NCBI RefSeq assembly: GCF_900113965.1
Contig: NZ_FORI01000007.1
Coordinates: 124,001-188,000 of the forward strand
DNA length: 64,000 bases
Source: Treponema bryantii
Lineage (GTDB): Bacteria > Spirochaetota > Spirochaetia > Treponematales > Treponemataceae
Reading direction: 5' to 3'
The position numbers were made by a program, and so were the translations under genes. Of this stretch, positions 27,799 through 36,362 are shown piece by piece. The notes under the pieces are model-generated. The model ran no database searches and was not told the origin of the DNA. It saw nothing but the letters and a program-made list of their open reading frames with translations. Each line of letters opens with the position of its first letter. Positions within the stretch are counted from its first letter, which is position 1.

Positions 27799-28835
27799 GA
27801 ATCTAAACGAAGCATTCGTTTTTCTGAAAATTCTTTTGCTTCATCTAATGAAGTAAAACTTCTACAGGCTGCCATATCTACAGTTCCGCAGTCCAGATAT
27901 ACCTCCACTTTATACAGGCCATCTTCGAACATAATATATGTAAAACAAGTTCCATGACATCTGGAAAGAATCTGATTCTCAAACCGATGGTCTTCATGCC
28001 ATACATCTTCTACTTTTAGAGATTCTTCAAAAACATCTCGTTCTTTTTCTTTTCTTATATGTTCCTCAATCGATTCTATAATTATTTTTGCATCGCAATG
28101 ATATAAATCTGCACCACTGAATGGATTCATTTCAACCAGGTAATATTTACTATCACTGAAACAAACATCAATGACATAAGCTATTTCACGAATCTTTTCT
28201 TTATCTGCAATTTTTTGTGCAAATATAAATGCGGGCTCATTATCCTCTGGAATAACAGTCCTGCCGGCTTTGCGTCCATCAGCAATATATTCACATCCGG
28301 TGACTATTTTATTTCCAACACAAATAAACCGATATTCTTTTTCAATTGGCTTAAATGGAGCAAGTACAATCTGAAGATTAATATCATCATGATAAAAACC
28401 ATAATCAAAATGTGCTGGCGTTAGGTTTTGCGAAGGAAGAATTCTTCCACTGAATTCTTTTAAAGGACTGTCAGGACGTGCAAATATTGTTTCGGTTTTT
28501 AATTCTTTTAATAAATCAGGTTTATTTAATACTTCTGAAATAAAAGTAAAGATGCAGTCTTTATTTAGAAGATAGTCATGAAAATATTCGTCTATTGTTG
28601 AATATGAAAAGGTTACTTTATTATAAGTGAGACCAGGATGGAAAGGAAATTTATTCCAAAGCTTATCCAAGTTCCCAAGGCTTCCGTGAAAAATAAAATC
28701 TTTTGGAAAGGATTTATATTCTTCTGTATTCCAGAAATTGTCATCCCAGAGAATTACATCTTTATTAAGAGCTTTAAGTGCTGGGAGTAAAATATCACCA
28801 CCCGCAAAAGCTTCGTTTTCAATTATCCAAGTCAT
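27795..28835 (-). CDS. ATP-grasp (DUF4343-like) protein
   Basis: 346 residues. The C-terminal half has the ATP-grasp pattern with EYRFICVGNKIVTGCEYIAD, AYVIDVCFSDSKYYLVEMNPFSGADLY (E-x-N metal site) as in DUF4343 proteins found in phages and islands. ATP-grasp enzymes ligate a carboxylate to an amine or thiol. The N-terminal half (FIIENEAFAGGDILLPALKAL-like) lacks a clear motif. Within the operon it is flanked by a HAD phosphatase and a short helical protein. Substrate unknown. Confidence 0.7.
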   Translation of the reverse strand: MTWIIENEAFAGGDILLPALKALNKDVILWDDNFWNTEEYKSFPKDFIFHGSLGNLDKLWNKFPFHPGLTYNKVTFSYSTIDEYFHDYLLNKDCIFTFISEVLNKPDLLKELKTETIFARPDSPLKEFSGRILPSQNLTPAHFDYGFYHDDINLQIVLAPFKPIEKEYRFICVGNKIVTGCEYIADGRKAGRTVIPEDNEPAFIFAQKIADKEKIREIAYVIDVCFSDSKYYLVEMNPFSGADLYHCDAKIIIESIEEHIRKEKERDVFEESLKVEDVWHEDHRFENQILSRCHGTCFTYIMFEDGLYKVEVYLDCGTVDMAACRSFTSLDEAKEFSEKRMLRLDS

Positions 28836-28838
28836 ATT

Positions 28839-29318
28839 TTATTCCCTAATAAGAGATTCTATTTGCTTAATTATTAGTTTCCAATTTCCAGTAAACTCAA
28901 TTATATTACCACCGGCAGAAGCGAATGGTTCAAGGGATTTTTTTCTGTCATCTATAAGCCATGAATTTTTATCTGCCCATTTTGCTTTATCTTCCGGTTC
29001 CAGACAAAAGATTACTTTTTCAAGAGGGAAGTTTGTTTTCTCCTTAATCCAATCAGTTTTTCCTATGCGGCCATCTTCAAAATCTATAGAACTTAAAATG
29101 TAAAGAGCAAGTTTTTTCTGTGACTCAAGTTCCTGCAATTTAGTAAAAGCTTCTTCTGCTCCTGGCATCCAGTCCATTTCTGACCAGAAGCGAGGGCCCA
29201 TTGCTTTGACCTTTTTCCAGTCAACTTTGTTTTCTTTATCTGTTCGCCAGAAGTTATATTTAGTTACTTGAGATACAAAATCTACAAGAGTACCGTCCAT
29301 GTCGAGATATAGTTTCAT
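28839..29318 (-). CDS. HAD-superfamily 5'-(deoxy)nucleotidase
   Basis: 159 residues. HAD motif I is YLDMDGTLVD with the two catalytic Asp residues; the rest fits the NT5C group (LAL-YILSSIDFEDG as motif II, LIDDR as motif IV). These dephosphorylate nucleoside 5'-monophosphates, especially deoxy-forms, and are common in phage genomes. Its start codon overlaps the upstream gene's stop by 1 bp, which fits a tightly coupled operon under WYL 2. Confidence 0.8.
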   Translation of the reverse strand: MKLYLDMDGTLVDFVSQVTKYNFWRTDKENKVDWKKVKAMGPRFWSEMDWMPGAEEAFTKLQELESQKKLALYILSSIDFEDGRIGKTDWIKEKTNFPLEKVIFCLEPEDKAKWADKNSWLIDDRKKSLEPFASAGGNIIEFTGNWKLIIKQIESLIRE

Positions 29319-29695
29319 TATTTTTTCTCCATTTGTTTTTCTACATCTTCAAGAGACATCTTATAAACGTGCTTGAAGGCAGGAGTTTGAACAAATTTTA
29401 TAATTTTTGCTTTACGCTCTTCATCTATAAAAGTACGATTTATTAAGGTTGTGCCATCTGTTGGAAAAGCCATTGTCCAGTATTTGTATTCACCAATTTG
29501 AAGGACTGTATATGTCTTACTGTAGAATTGTTCTTTGTAGCCATTAGCTAAGATGAAATCGGCAAAATCAATCATCTGCTGTTTTGTTTCTGGCTTCCAG
29601 TCTAATACAGTATATTCGTGAGGTGCAGTAATGTAGGTTTTGGCATATTGCCAGCGAACTGAAGAGATGTATTGTTTTGCTTCTTCTAAGTTCAT
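29318..29695 (-). CDS. hypothetical protein (125 aa)
   Basis: 125 residues. The sequence VRWQYAKTYITAPHEYTVLDW and YKYWTMAFPTDGTTLINR is of a type seen in phage and plasmid genes, but I cannot name a family. No membrane segment. Between the HAD gene (1-bp overlap) and the 130-aa gene (adjacent), so co-translated. Confidence 0.65.
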   Translation of the reverse strand: MNLEEAKQYISSVRWQYAKTYITAPHEYTVLDWKPETKQQMIDFADFILANGYKEQFYSKTYTVLQIGEYKYWTMAFPTDGTTLINRTFIDEERKAKIIKFVQTPAFKHVYKMSLEDVEKQMEKK

Positions 29696-30088
29696 CTAAG
29701 ACTCCATTCCATCTAATTCAAATATAGGACAAACAAGCTCGCATGCTTCAAGTAATTTAGTAGTTTCTGGCATTGAAGGATCTTTGACTGGACACCATAA
29801 TTGGGCACTTATATTTACAGTACCTTTTTTGATTGTACAGATAAGAATCCAGCCATCTAAGCCTATGAGGTCAGAATGCTCATTAAAAACTTTTGTAAAA
29901 TTGACTTCGGAAAAAGCTTTTATGATATTCTCAAAGTCTGCTTTTGAAATTGTTTTTCTATCAAGTTCATCAGTATCTTTGAAATTGCCTTTTTCATGTA
30001 TAATTAAACCTGATTTTCCTTCATCAGAAAACGTAAAAATCTCTTTGTTTCCGAAGTAATTTTGAACATCGATTATAATTTCAAACAT
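29696..30088 (-). CDS. hypothetical protein (130 aa)
   Basis: 130 residues from the ATG at 30088, which has AGGAGG upstream; an ATG three codons earlier is further into the ribosome site and less likely. Small alpha/beta protein (FEIIIDVQNYFGNKEIFTFS, DGWILICTIKKGTVNIS). Not recognised. Confidence 0.65.
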   Translation of the reverse strand: MFEIIIDVQNYFGNKEIFTFSDEGKSGLIIHEKGNFKDTDELDRKTISKADFENIIKAFSEVNFTKVFNEHSDLIGLDGWILICTIKKGTVNISAQLWCPVKDPSMPETTKLLEACELVCPIFELDGMES

Positions 30089-30136
30089 AAGTAACACCTC
30101 CTGAATATTTATTTTTCACTAGGTTTAGAAAAATAA

Positions 30137-30841
30137 TTAATCTATAATTTCCCAGATAAAATAAGCTTCATCTTCAACAGAAATATCTTTAGGAGTAAAA
30201 TTCCATCTATGAAGTTCTGCCGACTCAATTCGGTCATAGCAAATACGTCTACCAAGAAAATCAGTATCATCATCATCAAAGTCATCTCTTCTATATCTTG
30301 TTGATGAATATAAATCTAAATCACGCCAGTTATAATTTACATTGATAAGCTTCCCAAGTTTTGTTCCCACGGCTTCACAAAGAACAGATGCTTTGTCCTT
30401 TGCATCCTTTGCTGCATTACCTAGAAGTTTTGTCTTTACACTTTCTTCATCTTTTACTGTAAACCTTACTTCAATTTTTGGAGCAGCCTTACTATTAGAG
30501 AGTGCAGTGAAGACTTCACCAAGTTTTTGAGAATCTAGATCAAAACTTAAAGTCATACTCATTAAAAATTTATAACCAACAAATACATCAATATAATTTC
30601 CCCCTTTTCTCTTTTTATCATATTCCGTTTTAACTACTATGTCTGATGTTTTTAAGTCAGTTTCATTAAAACCAAGACTTTTTACTATATTTTGTAATTC
30701 TATAATAGAATTATCAAACTTTTCATGTCCTTTTTTATAATCTTTATTGGTTTCTTCAAGTGTAAAATCTATTTTAATCAGATCTACAGGGACATCTAAT
30801 GAACCAATTCCCTTAATTGTTATTACGCGATTCTTTTCCAT
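30137..30841 (-). CDS. SIMPL (DUF541) domain protein
   Basis: 234 residues. The characteristic start, ITIKGIGSLDVPVDLIKIDFT, and the middle AALSNSKAAPKIEVRFTV and AKDAKDKASVLCEAVGTKLGKL segment match SIMPL proteins, an alpha/beta oligomer. Here it lacks a signal peptide, unlike periplasmic SIMPL members, so it is probably cytosolic. The C-terminal 70 residues are Asp/Arg-rich and unusual. It lies third in the WYL 2 operon. Confidence 0.75.
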   Translation of the reverse strand: MEKNRVITIKGIGSLDVPVDLIKIDFTLEETNKDYKKGHEKFDNSIIELQNIVKSLGFNETDLKTSDIVVKTEYDKKRKGGNYIDVFVGYKFLMSMTLSFDLDSQKLGEVFTALSNSKAAPKIEVRFTVKDEESVKTKLLGNAAKDAKDKASVLCEAVGTKLGKLINVNYNWRDLDLYSSTRYRRDDFDDDDTDFLGRRICYDRIESAELHRWNFTPKDISVEDEAYFIWEIID

Positions 30842-30861
30842 AATTAATTCTCCTTATAATT

Positions 30862-31275
30862 TTATTCTCCAAGCCAGCTTCTGATAACCTTAGCAACATC
30901 ATCAGAATTCTGGTTAGCCATATCTTTAATTTTGTCTGGCATCATCTGTTTTACTGATTTCTGGGATGCCTGGATCTTTGTATGCTTTGAAAGTATTCCA
31001 CGGCAGGCACCATAATCCAGGGCTTCCTGTAATACAGATGATTCTCTTGTAATTTGCTCCATTCCTTTTTCATACGATGGGGCATAGGCCGGAGCATAGC
31101 GGCCGAGCTTCTGCATGGCTTTTCGAATTTTCTTTATCTCTTTTGTGGAAAGGCGAAGCTTTTCGAAAAGCTCATCGTAGTTTGAATTAAAGAACGGACC
31201 AATTTCAGCCAGCAGTATCGCAACCTTTTCTGGGCCTGATAATGCCGGCTTTGTTGTTCTTATGAAACCATCCAT
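30862..31275 (-). CDS. small FliG-N/FliF-C-like protein
   Basis: 137 residues. Residues 12-26 (LSGPEKVAILLAEIG) resemble the FliG N-terminal domain (usually LTG-x-x-KAAILLL-x-LG), and the last 13 residues, DDVAKVIRSWLGE, match the C-terminal peptide of FliF that FliG's N-domain grips. The helices between are rich in Lys, Glu and Ala. In real motors FliF and FliG are separate, so this little protein may mimic one or fold on itself. It sits in a WYL-controlled operon between the SIMPL and HIRAN genes, with no flagellar genes nearby. Similarity is by eye. Confidence 0.6.
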   Translation of the reverse strand: MDGFIRTTKPALSGPEKVAILLAEIGPFFNSNYDELFEKLRLSTKEIKKIRKAMQKLGRYAPAYAPSYEKGMEQITRESSVLQEALDYGACRGILSKHTKIQASQKSVKQMMPDKIKDMANQNSDDVAKVIRSWLGE

Positions 31276-31277
31276 AG

Positions 31278-32213
31278 TTACAACTCCAGTTCAACTACAA
31301 TCTTGTTGCCAGAAAGACTTGCAAGCTTTCCGCCGTAGTTCATCTTCTTTGGTTTTGCTTCGCGGATAATCTTTGCTGCAAGGGCTCTGATGTGACCGGC
31401 TTTTTCAAGACCTGGATTACCTGAGATTTTTGCAACAGGATTTTCAATTGTTACCAGAATTGAATTCTTGTCATATTGGTTGTATGGTTCTGCCTGAACA
31501 ACTGTTTCAAGATTTTCGTAGAAGTCATGCTTTGCTTTGCGGATTTTTTTAGCATCAGTGGAAAGCTCTTCCGGATTGATGTTATTGCAAAGTTTGCCGA
31601 GTGCATAAGGAACTGAATCGTGTTCCCAGTTATAGAAGTTAGTTCCAACGAGAGGGAGCGTAAACTTTGCAGAGTTCTTCTTGAAGTAGCGGATAAAAGC
31701 CTGGTCGATACTTTCGCGTGATGAATCATAATCAAGCTTTTCGATTGCAGAATCATAAACAAGTTCAAGCTCTTCAGGTTCTGTTTCCTGCATGCGGCCA
31801 TAGCACATAGAGAAAAGAATCTCAACACTAAGAGGTTCAAGTATGTATTCTGTTACCTGAGAGAACAGTTCAAAAACTTCTGAGCGTCGGATATACAGTT
31901 CACCTGCAAGTAAAGAATCTTTTGCTTCTACAGCAGCAAGAAGTGGTCCAATGTGTACAAGGTAATCAAACAGATTTTTGTCTGAAACATCTACATCTGG
32001 AGCTACATAAATTACTGGATTACAGTTGAGGGCTGAGTTTACATAAACATAATAGCTTGGTGTGTAATAAGTACTGGAAGCAAGCTTCTGTGCGCCGTCT
32101 ACATTTGGCTGATCTTTCTTTTCCCACTTACCAACGAAATCGAGCTGACCTGTTTTGCTCTTTGTGAATTCAAACCAGTCGTTGGCTGTCTTAATTAAAA
32201 TCTGTGCGTTCAT
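31278..32213 (-). CDS. HIRAN-like domain protein
   Basis: 311 residues from the ATG at 32213 with AGGAGG upstream; an upstream extension would run through a repeat. The C-terminal ~70 residues (QAEPYNQYDKNSILVTIENP, then AGHIRALAAKII) resemble the HIRAN domain, which recognises ssDNA ends or stalled forks in HLTF. The N-terminal 230 residues are not recognised. First gene of an operon that continues through the FliG-like gene. Located divergent from WYL 2. Confidence 0.65.
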   Translation of the reverse strand: MNAQILIKTANDWFEFTKSKTGQLDFVGKWEKKDQPNVDGAQKLASSTYYTPSYYVYVNSALNCNPVIYVAPDVDVSDKNLFDYLVHIGPLLAAVEAKDSLLAGELYIRRSEVFELFSQVTEYILEPLSVEILFSMCYGRMQETEPEELELVYDSAIEKLDYDSSRESIDQAFIRYFKKNSAKFTLPLVGTNFYNWEHDSVPYALGKLCNNINPEELSTDAKKIRKAKHDFYENLETVVQAEPYNQYDKNSILVTIENPVAKISGNPGLEKAGHIRALAAKIIREAKPKKMNYGGKLASLSGNKIVVELEL

Positions 32214-32225
32214 AAGTCCTCCTAT

Positions 32226-32299
32226 GGTAAAGCTAAAAATTGCTTTTGCAATTTTTTTAACGCTTTGCAATTTATCACCGGCCGCCAGCGGCCTTACTC
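32226..32299. repeat. dispersed ~75-bp structured repeat, copy B
   Basis: Bounded by GGTAAAGC and GGCCTTAC, with an inner hairpin AAAATTGC-tttt-GCAATTTT and a GC-rich hairpin GGCCGCC/GGCGGCC. A second copy in the opposite direction is at 54451-54529, immediately upstream of the XRE gene's ribosome site. Here it abuts the ribosome site of the HIRAN gene. Confidence 0.7.
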
Positions 32300-32335
32300 A
32301 TCTCCTTATCATCGCTTTAATTATAAATCAAGGGG

Positions 32336-32354
32336 TGTCGCAATTAGTGCGACA
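32336..32354. promoter_or_regulatory. operator TGTCGCA-N5-TGCGACA between WYL 2 and its operon
   Basis: Perfect 7-bp arms with a 5-nt spacer, the same geometry as the TATCA-N5-TGATA sites. On the minus strand a TATAAT lies 12 nt after the inner TGCGA, so it can replace the -35 of the HIRAN operon promoter. On the plus strand a TATAAT is 17 nt past the outer arm, towards WYL 2. Confidence 0.75.
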
Positions 32355-32401
32355 GGCTAAAAAAAATGTGATATAATTTTTTATAACAACTAGGAGTGAT
32401 T

Positions 32402-33406
32402 ATGGCTAAGAAAAAAGAAACAGTTCCTCAAAGGAATGCTACTCACATACTTTCTTATATCATGAAGATTGACCAGTCCATCATTAATGGTGAATATCCT
32501 AATGTTAACAAACTAAATAAAAAATATGGCTGGAGCTTTAGCAGAAGTACTATCGGACGCTACATTGAGATTTTGAAGAATGATTACGATGCTCCAATTG
32601 ATTATGACTTTCAGAAGAATGGATATTATTATACTGACCCTACTTTCTATCTCCAGAGAGTAATGCTCAACGAAGGAGAACTGCTTACTCTTTCTACGAT
32701 ACTCCCATTACTTGAACAGTATAAGAATACTCCGCTTGAAGAATCTTACAGAAACTTAATGAATAAACTGATTAAAATGTTACCGCAAAATATTACAGTA
32801 GATTCTGCTTTGATTAATAACGAAGTTCATTTCATTTCTGATCCAATCACAAAACTTGAAGAAGGAGTTTTTGAGAACATTCTTAAAGCTACAAAGCTTC
32901 ACTGCACTCTTCAGATGGAATATAAGACAGCACAGAATACTGATTATGAAGAAAGACTTTTTGATCCTTATCACATGATTTGCCAGAAAGGCAGCTGGTA
33001 TCTTCTGGGATATTCTCATCATGCTCAGGCTATAAGACTTTATGCAATGCCTAGAATTAAAAACTGCAAGGTCACTGAAAAGAAGTTTTCAATTCCGAAA
33101 GACTTTAAGCTTGAAGACCACATTGATGTTCAGATAGGTGCCTGGGGAAACAGCGGTGAAAAATACAAGGTTGAAATTGAGTTTGTGAAGGGATTGAAAA
33201 CTTATGTGATGGAAAGAACCTGGCATGACGGACAGAAAATAAAAGAGAATAAAGATGGTACTGTATATCTTTCTTTTGAAACAAACCAGCTTAGTCAGGT
33301 CGCTTCATGGGTTATGTCCTTTACAGGCGGCGCAAAGGTTTTAAATCCCCCAAAGCTGAAAGAGTGTGTACAAGACGCTGCGAGAGCAATTCTAGCGAAT
33401 GGTTGA
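32402..33406 (+). CDS. WYL-domain transcriptional regulator (WYL 2)
   Basis: 334 residues from the ATG at 32402, AGGAG upstream. The N-terminal helix-turn-helix is at about 35-60 (KYGWSFSRSTIGRYIEILKND). The WYL domain is at about 155-235 (LQMEYKTAQNTDYEERLFDPY, GSWYLLGYSHHAQAIRLYAM), followed by a C-terminal WCX-like region. It is divergent from the HIRAN operon, with the palindrome at 32336 between them, the classical layout of an autoregulated switch. Confidence 0.88.
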   Translation: MAKKKETVPQRNATHILSYIMKIDQSIINGEYPNVNKLNKKYGWSFSRSTIGRYIEILKNDYDAPIDYDFQKNGYYYTDPTFYLQRVMLNEGELLTLSTILPLLEQYKNTPLEESYRNLMNKLIKMLPQNITVDSALINNEVHFISDPITKLEEGVFENILKATKLHCTLQMEYKTAQNTDYEERLFDPYHMICQKGSWYLLGYSHHAQAIRLYAMPRIKNCKVTEKKFSIPKDFKLEDHIDVQIGAWGNSGEKYKVEIEFVKGLKTYVMERTWHDGQKIKENKDGTVYLSFETNQLSQVASWVMSFTGGAKVLNPPKLKECVQDAARAILANG

Positions 33407-33465
33407 TAATATTTTAGTCCCACCCTCTTCACTACATTCTTTTACAATCTTAGTTCCTTATAAGT

Positions 33466-34416
33466 CTATGGTCCTTCAAAGGTAATATAATCCCAATCAG
33501 GATTCCGTTCCATCATCAAAAGAAGACGGTCTGCCAGTGTACTGTAAAAATCAGATTCTTTTTTTGTTAATGAATTTTGGTTAGAATATAATTTCATTTC
33601 GGCTGCCATTTTTCTTATAGTTTCATAGGTGTAAAGATTATAATCATACCAGTCAAATGAGATTTCTTCTTTATCGTATGTCCTTACACGACAAGAGTAT
33701 TCAATAGTATTGTCAAAATATGGCTTAAGAAACTGATTATATAAATAATCTTCTACAACTCCTTCCTCTATTGAGATTTGATCTTCAATATAACATTTGC
33801 AACCACCCCAATTATCAGGAGTCTTATCTTGAGTTTGTCGTACAGGAAATACCCAGAAATATGAACCCGGATTATGACCTTCTTCCCACCATGGTTCTAT
33901 ATTAGTTCCTGAAGATGTTTTTTCTATGATTTGCTTTGCTAAAGTTTGATTTACTATACTCTGGAATTTGTTTTTTATGGCGCGTGCATTCAAAGGAGAA
34001 AATAGAAGCTTCTTATGTTTCTGCAGCGTAGAATTAACAGCATCAGCATAAGATTGATTCTCAGTATACAAACAAAGCTTATATGGTTTTTGATTTTTCT
34101 CAGCAGTTATAATATCGTTAAAACTTTCTGAAGATATTCCATCCCATACATTCAGCATAAAATCACATTCTTGAACCATACGATCATCTCTTTTATAAAA
34201 CAAACTGTGTGGAGAATCAGGAACAGAAAGTGGAAAGTTTTTTATACATATATTGTGAGATTCTGCCCATTCTCTGGCAATTGAATCAACACCTTGTAAA
34301 TTATCATTAAAAAGAGTTATATCAGTAAAATGATTATCAGCAATGCATTCTTCAATCTTTGAATAAATCCATTCTTTATCAGTTATTGTTCGGCTTCCAC
34401 ATACAAACAATTTCAT
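33466..34416 (-). CDS. SLOG (DUF2493-like) protein
   Basis: 316 residues. The N-terminus MKLFVCGSRTITDKEWIYSKI plus LFNDNLQGVDSIAREWAE is the SLOG/YpsA-type Rossmann fold, which binds nucleotide-derived ligands in many conflict systems. The C-terminal 180 residues are unrecognised (a WYDYNLYTYETIRKMAAEMKL-type helical part). Last of a three-gene leftward operon. SLOG proteins often act as sensors. Confidence 0.7.
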   Translation of the reverse strand: MKLFVCGSRTITDKEWIYSKIEECIADNHFTDITLFNDNLQGVDSIAREWAESHNICIKNFPLSVPDSPHSLFYKRDDRMVQECDFMLNVWDGISSESFNDIITAEKNQKPYKLCLYTENQSYADAVNSTLQKHKKLLFSPLNARAIKNKFQSIVNQTLAKQIIEKTSSGTNIEPWWEEGHNPGSYFWVFPVRQTQDKTPDNWGGCKCYIEDQISIEEGVVEDYLYNQFLKPYFDNTIEYSCRVRTYDKEEISFDWYDYNLYTYETIRKMAAEMKLYSNQNSLTKKESDFYSTLADRLLLMMERNPDWDYITFEGP

Positions 34417-34429
34417 CTTTTACCTCTCT

Positions 34430-35125
34430 TTATACACTACTGTATTTCTTCTTTAACGCCAGAACTCTTTTTCCAGGTTCCAGTTTTATTTCTGAACCAC
34501 AACCATAAATATATAAGGTCGAATCTCCGCGGTTTTCAATCCAGAGATTTCTTTCGCCAGTATCAAGAGAATAAAACTCAAAGCTACCTTCATCAACGTA
34601 ATAACGGATATCTATATATTCAGATTCTTCATCATATTCATAAGGCTCTCTATCTCCATTTATCAAAAATGTATCTGTAAACATTCCAATATGAGGATAA
34701 CCAGAATATTTTCCTTTTGAGCCATCGGGATTTTGATATATTAAACTTTCAAAATAATAATCATTGTAATCTGCTACAACAAGGATCATATCATTTGTAG
34801 AAACTCCTTCTGTATTAACAGGTTTGTAATACTCTGCCTTTATTGTTTCATATTCTGGAAGTTTATATGGGGAATCATCTTGTCTTTCAAAAAAGCAGGA
34901 ATCAAAAGAGCAGTGATACAAGTTATTCTTAGTTTGAATTTCATATTCTTTTTCTTCTTGATTGATTTTTATTGATTGAACTATTGAAGTATGACCATTC
35001 ATCCCCTCATAGAAGCCTGGCCTATTATAAAACTGTCCCCATACCAGCAGTACTTTTTCACCCTTCCATTCATAATCAGCAAGATACCAGTGTCGCAAGG
35101 TATTTAGTTTATATTGATTTTCCAT
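34430..35125 (-). CDS. hypothetical protein (231 aa)
   Basis: 231 residues from the ATG at 35125 with GGGAG upstream. Tyr- and Asp-rich, beta-strand like (YYFESLIYQNPDGSKGKYSGYPHI), probably an all-beta soluble protein. Upstream of the SLOG gene with a 14-bp gap. Not recognised. Confidence 0.65.
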   Translation of the reverse strand: MENQYKLNTLRHWYLADYEWKGEKVLLVWGQFYNRPGFYEGMNGHTSIVQSIKINQEEKEYEIQTKNNLYHCSFDSCFFERQDDSPYKLPEYETIKAEYYKPVNTEGVSTNDMILVVADYNDYYFESLIYQNPDGSKGKYSGYPHIGMFTDTFLINGDREPYEYDEESEYIDIRYYVDEGSFEFYSLDTGERNLWIENRGDSTLYIYGCGSEIKLEPGKRVLALKKKYSSV

Positions 35126-35144
35126 AATAACTCCCATTTAGTTT

Positions 35145-35297
35145 CTAATATATAAAACAAGCTACTGACCTTTCTCCAGCTGAAGGTTCAAGCTCTTTGT
35201 AGGCGGTAATATACTCATGATGGAGCATTTCAAGTGTTTCTTGCATTCCAATAAAATCAACACAATAATCGGTCTTCAAAAAATAACATCTACTCAT
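35145..35297 (-). CDS. small hypothetical protein (50 aa)
   Basis: 50 residues from the ATG at 35297, CAGGAG upstream. MSRCYFLKTDYCVDFIGMQ and a helical EYITAYKELEPSAGERS suggest a small ordered domain. First gene of the three-gene operon ending in the SLOG gene. Not recognised. Confidence 0.55.
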   Translation of the reverse strand: MSRCYFLKTDYCVDFIGMQETLEMLHHEYITAYKELEPSAGERSVACFIY

Positions 35298-35324
35298 AGC
35301 TAACTCCTGTATTATTAGTTTAGC

Positions 35325-35358
35325 CTTATAAGTGTAAGAAAGCATTAAAGTGATGCTT
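35325..35358 (-). promoter_or_regulatory. candidate promoter of the SLOG operon with a palindrome
   Basis: Palindrome AAGCAT-N7-ATGCTT at 35340-35358, followed on the minus strand after 9 nt by TATAAG (35325-35330). The layout (palindrome in place of -35, then -10) resembles the WYL-type promoters, but the sequence differs. Confidence 0.45.
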
Positions 35359-35450
35359 GAATTTATCAACTTAACAATGAGGAATCACTGAAATATATAA
35401 GTTACATTAAAGCAATAGTTCAATGACTAGAATAGTGCTACAATGAAAAT

Positions 35451-36281
35451 ATGAGTTTTGTAGATAAAGCGTATAAAGAAGTATTAGAACAACTTAAGAA
35501 AGAAGGCAAGGAATTTATATTCTACATAGAAAAAGACAACACAGGTGATTATAAAAAATCTGCTCTTGAATATACAGTAAATTATCAAGAAGACTTTCAT
35601 TTTCCAGAAGAGATTCTGGAGCAAAACTCCATTCCTGACATAATTAATGCTTTCAAAAATTACTATATTGGTAACAATAAGATTCTAGACAATTCAGAAA
35701 ATATATTTGTTGCGAAATCCCAAAGTTATTATTCCAGAGGTGTTTTACAAGAAGCGACTCCATTTGATGATCCAGAAGATGATTTAGAAGATATAGATGA
35801 ATTCGATGATGAATATAGAAAAGATTATCCTGGTTGTGCAAAAATAGCTCTCGAATTAATTAATGAATCAAAATCAAAAGAAGAAGTTTTAAAAGACTTA
35901 GAGCAAGCATTGCAAGATTATTTAAAAGCTCCTGAAAAAACAGTTAGTGAGTTTATAATTACAAAGAAAAATGAGTTAAATTTAAAACCTGCAGATATTT
36001 ATAAACCTGTTTTAATGACAAGGCAAAACTATTCAAAAATTATATCTAATTATACAAAGCATCCTAAATTTGAAGCATGTATTCAATTAGCATTTGGTTT
36101 GAAGTTAAACCTGGAAGATACAACAGAATTATTGCGTCGTGCAGGAAATGCATTTTCAGATGATTTATACGACAGAGTTATAATGTACTTTATAGAACAC
36201 CAACGATACAACATGTTCGAATTAAATGAATGTCTTTATAAATTGGGGGAAAACCCAATCGGAAGTTTTAAAATGCACTAA
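35451..36281 (+). CDS. hypothetical protein with C-terminal HTH-like domain
   Basis: 276 residues. The C-terminal ~100 residues (KPADIYKPVLMTRQNYSKIISNYTK, LQLAFGLKLNLEDTTELLRRAG, MFELNECLYKLGENPIGS) have the pattern of the HTH-like module attached to macro-domain and vWA proteins. The N-terminal half has acidic tracts (DDPEDDLEDIDEFDDEY). The N-terminal half might be a sensor or effector. Not identified further. Confidence 0.65.
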   Translation: MSFVDKAYKEVLEQLKKEGKEFIFYIEKDNTGDYKKSALEYTVNYQEDFHFPEEILEQNSIPDIINAFKNYYIGNNKILDNSENIFVAKSQSYYSRGVLQEATPFDDPEDDLEDIDEFDDEYRKDYPGCAKIALELINESKSKEEVLKDLEQALQDYLKAPEKTVSEFIITKKNELNLKPADIYKPVLMTRQNYSKIISNYTKHPKFEACIQLAFGLKLNLEDTTELLRRAGNAFSDDLYDRVIMYFIEHQRYNMFELNECLYKLGENPIGSFKMH

Positions 36282-36362
36282 ATGTCTCCTCTGAAGATAC
36301 CTTTAAACTTGTAGTTGAGGCTACACTTACCTTGTAATCAAAACTATACGGAGGTAAGTACT

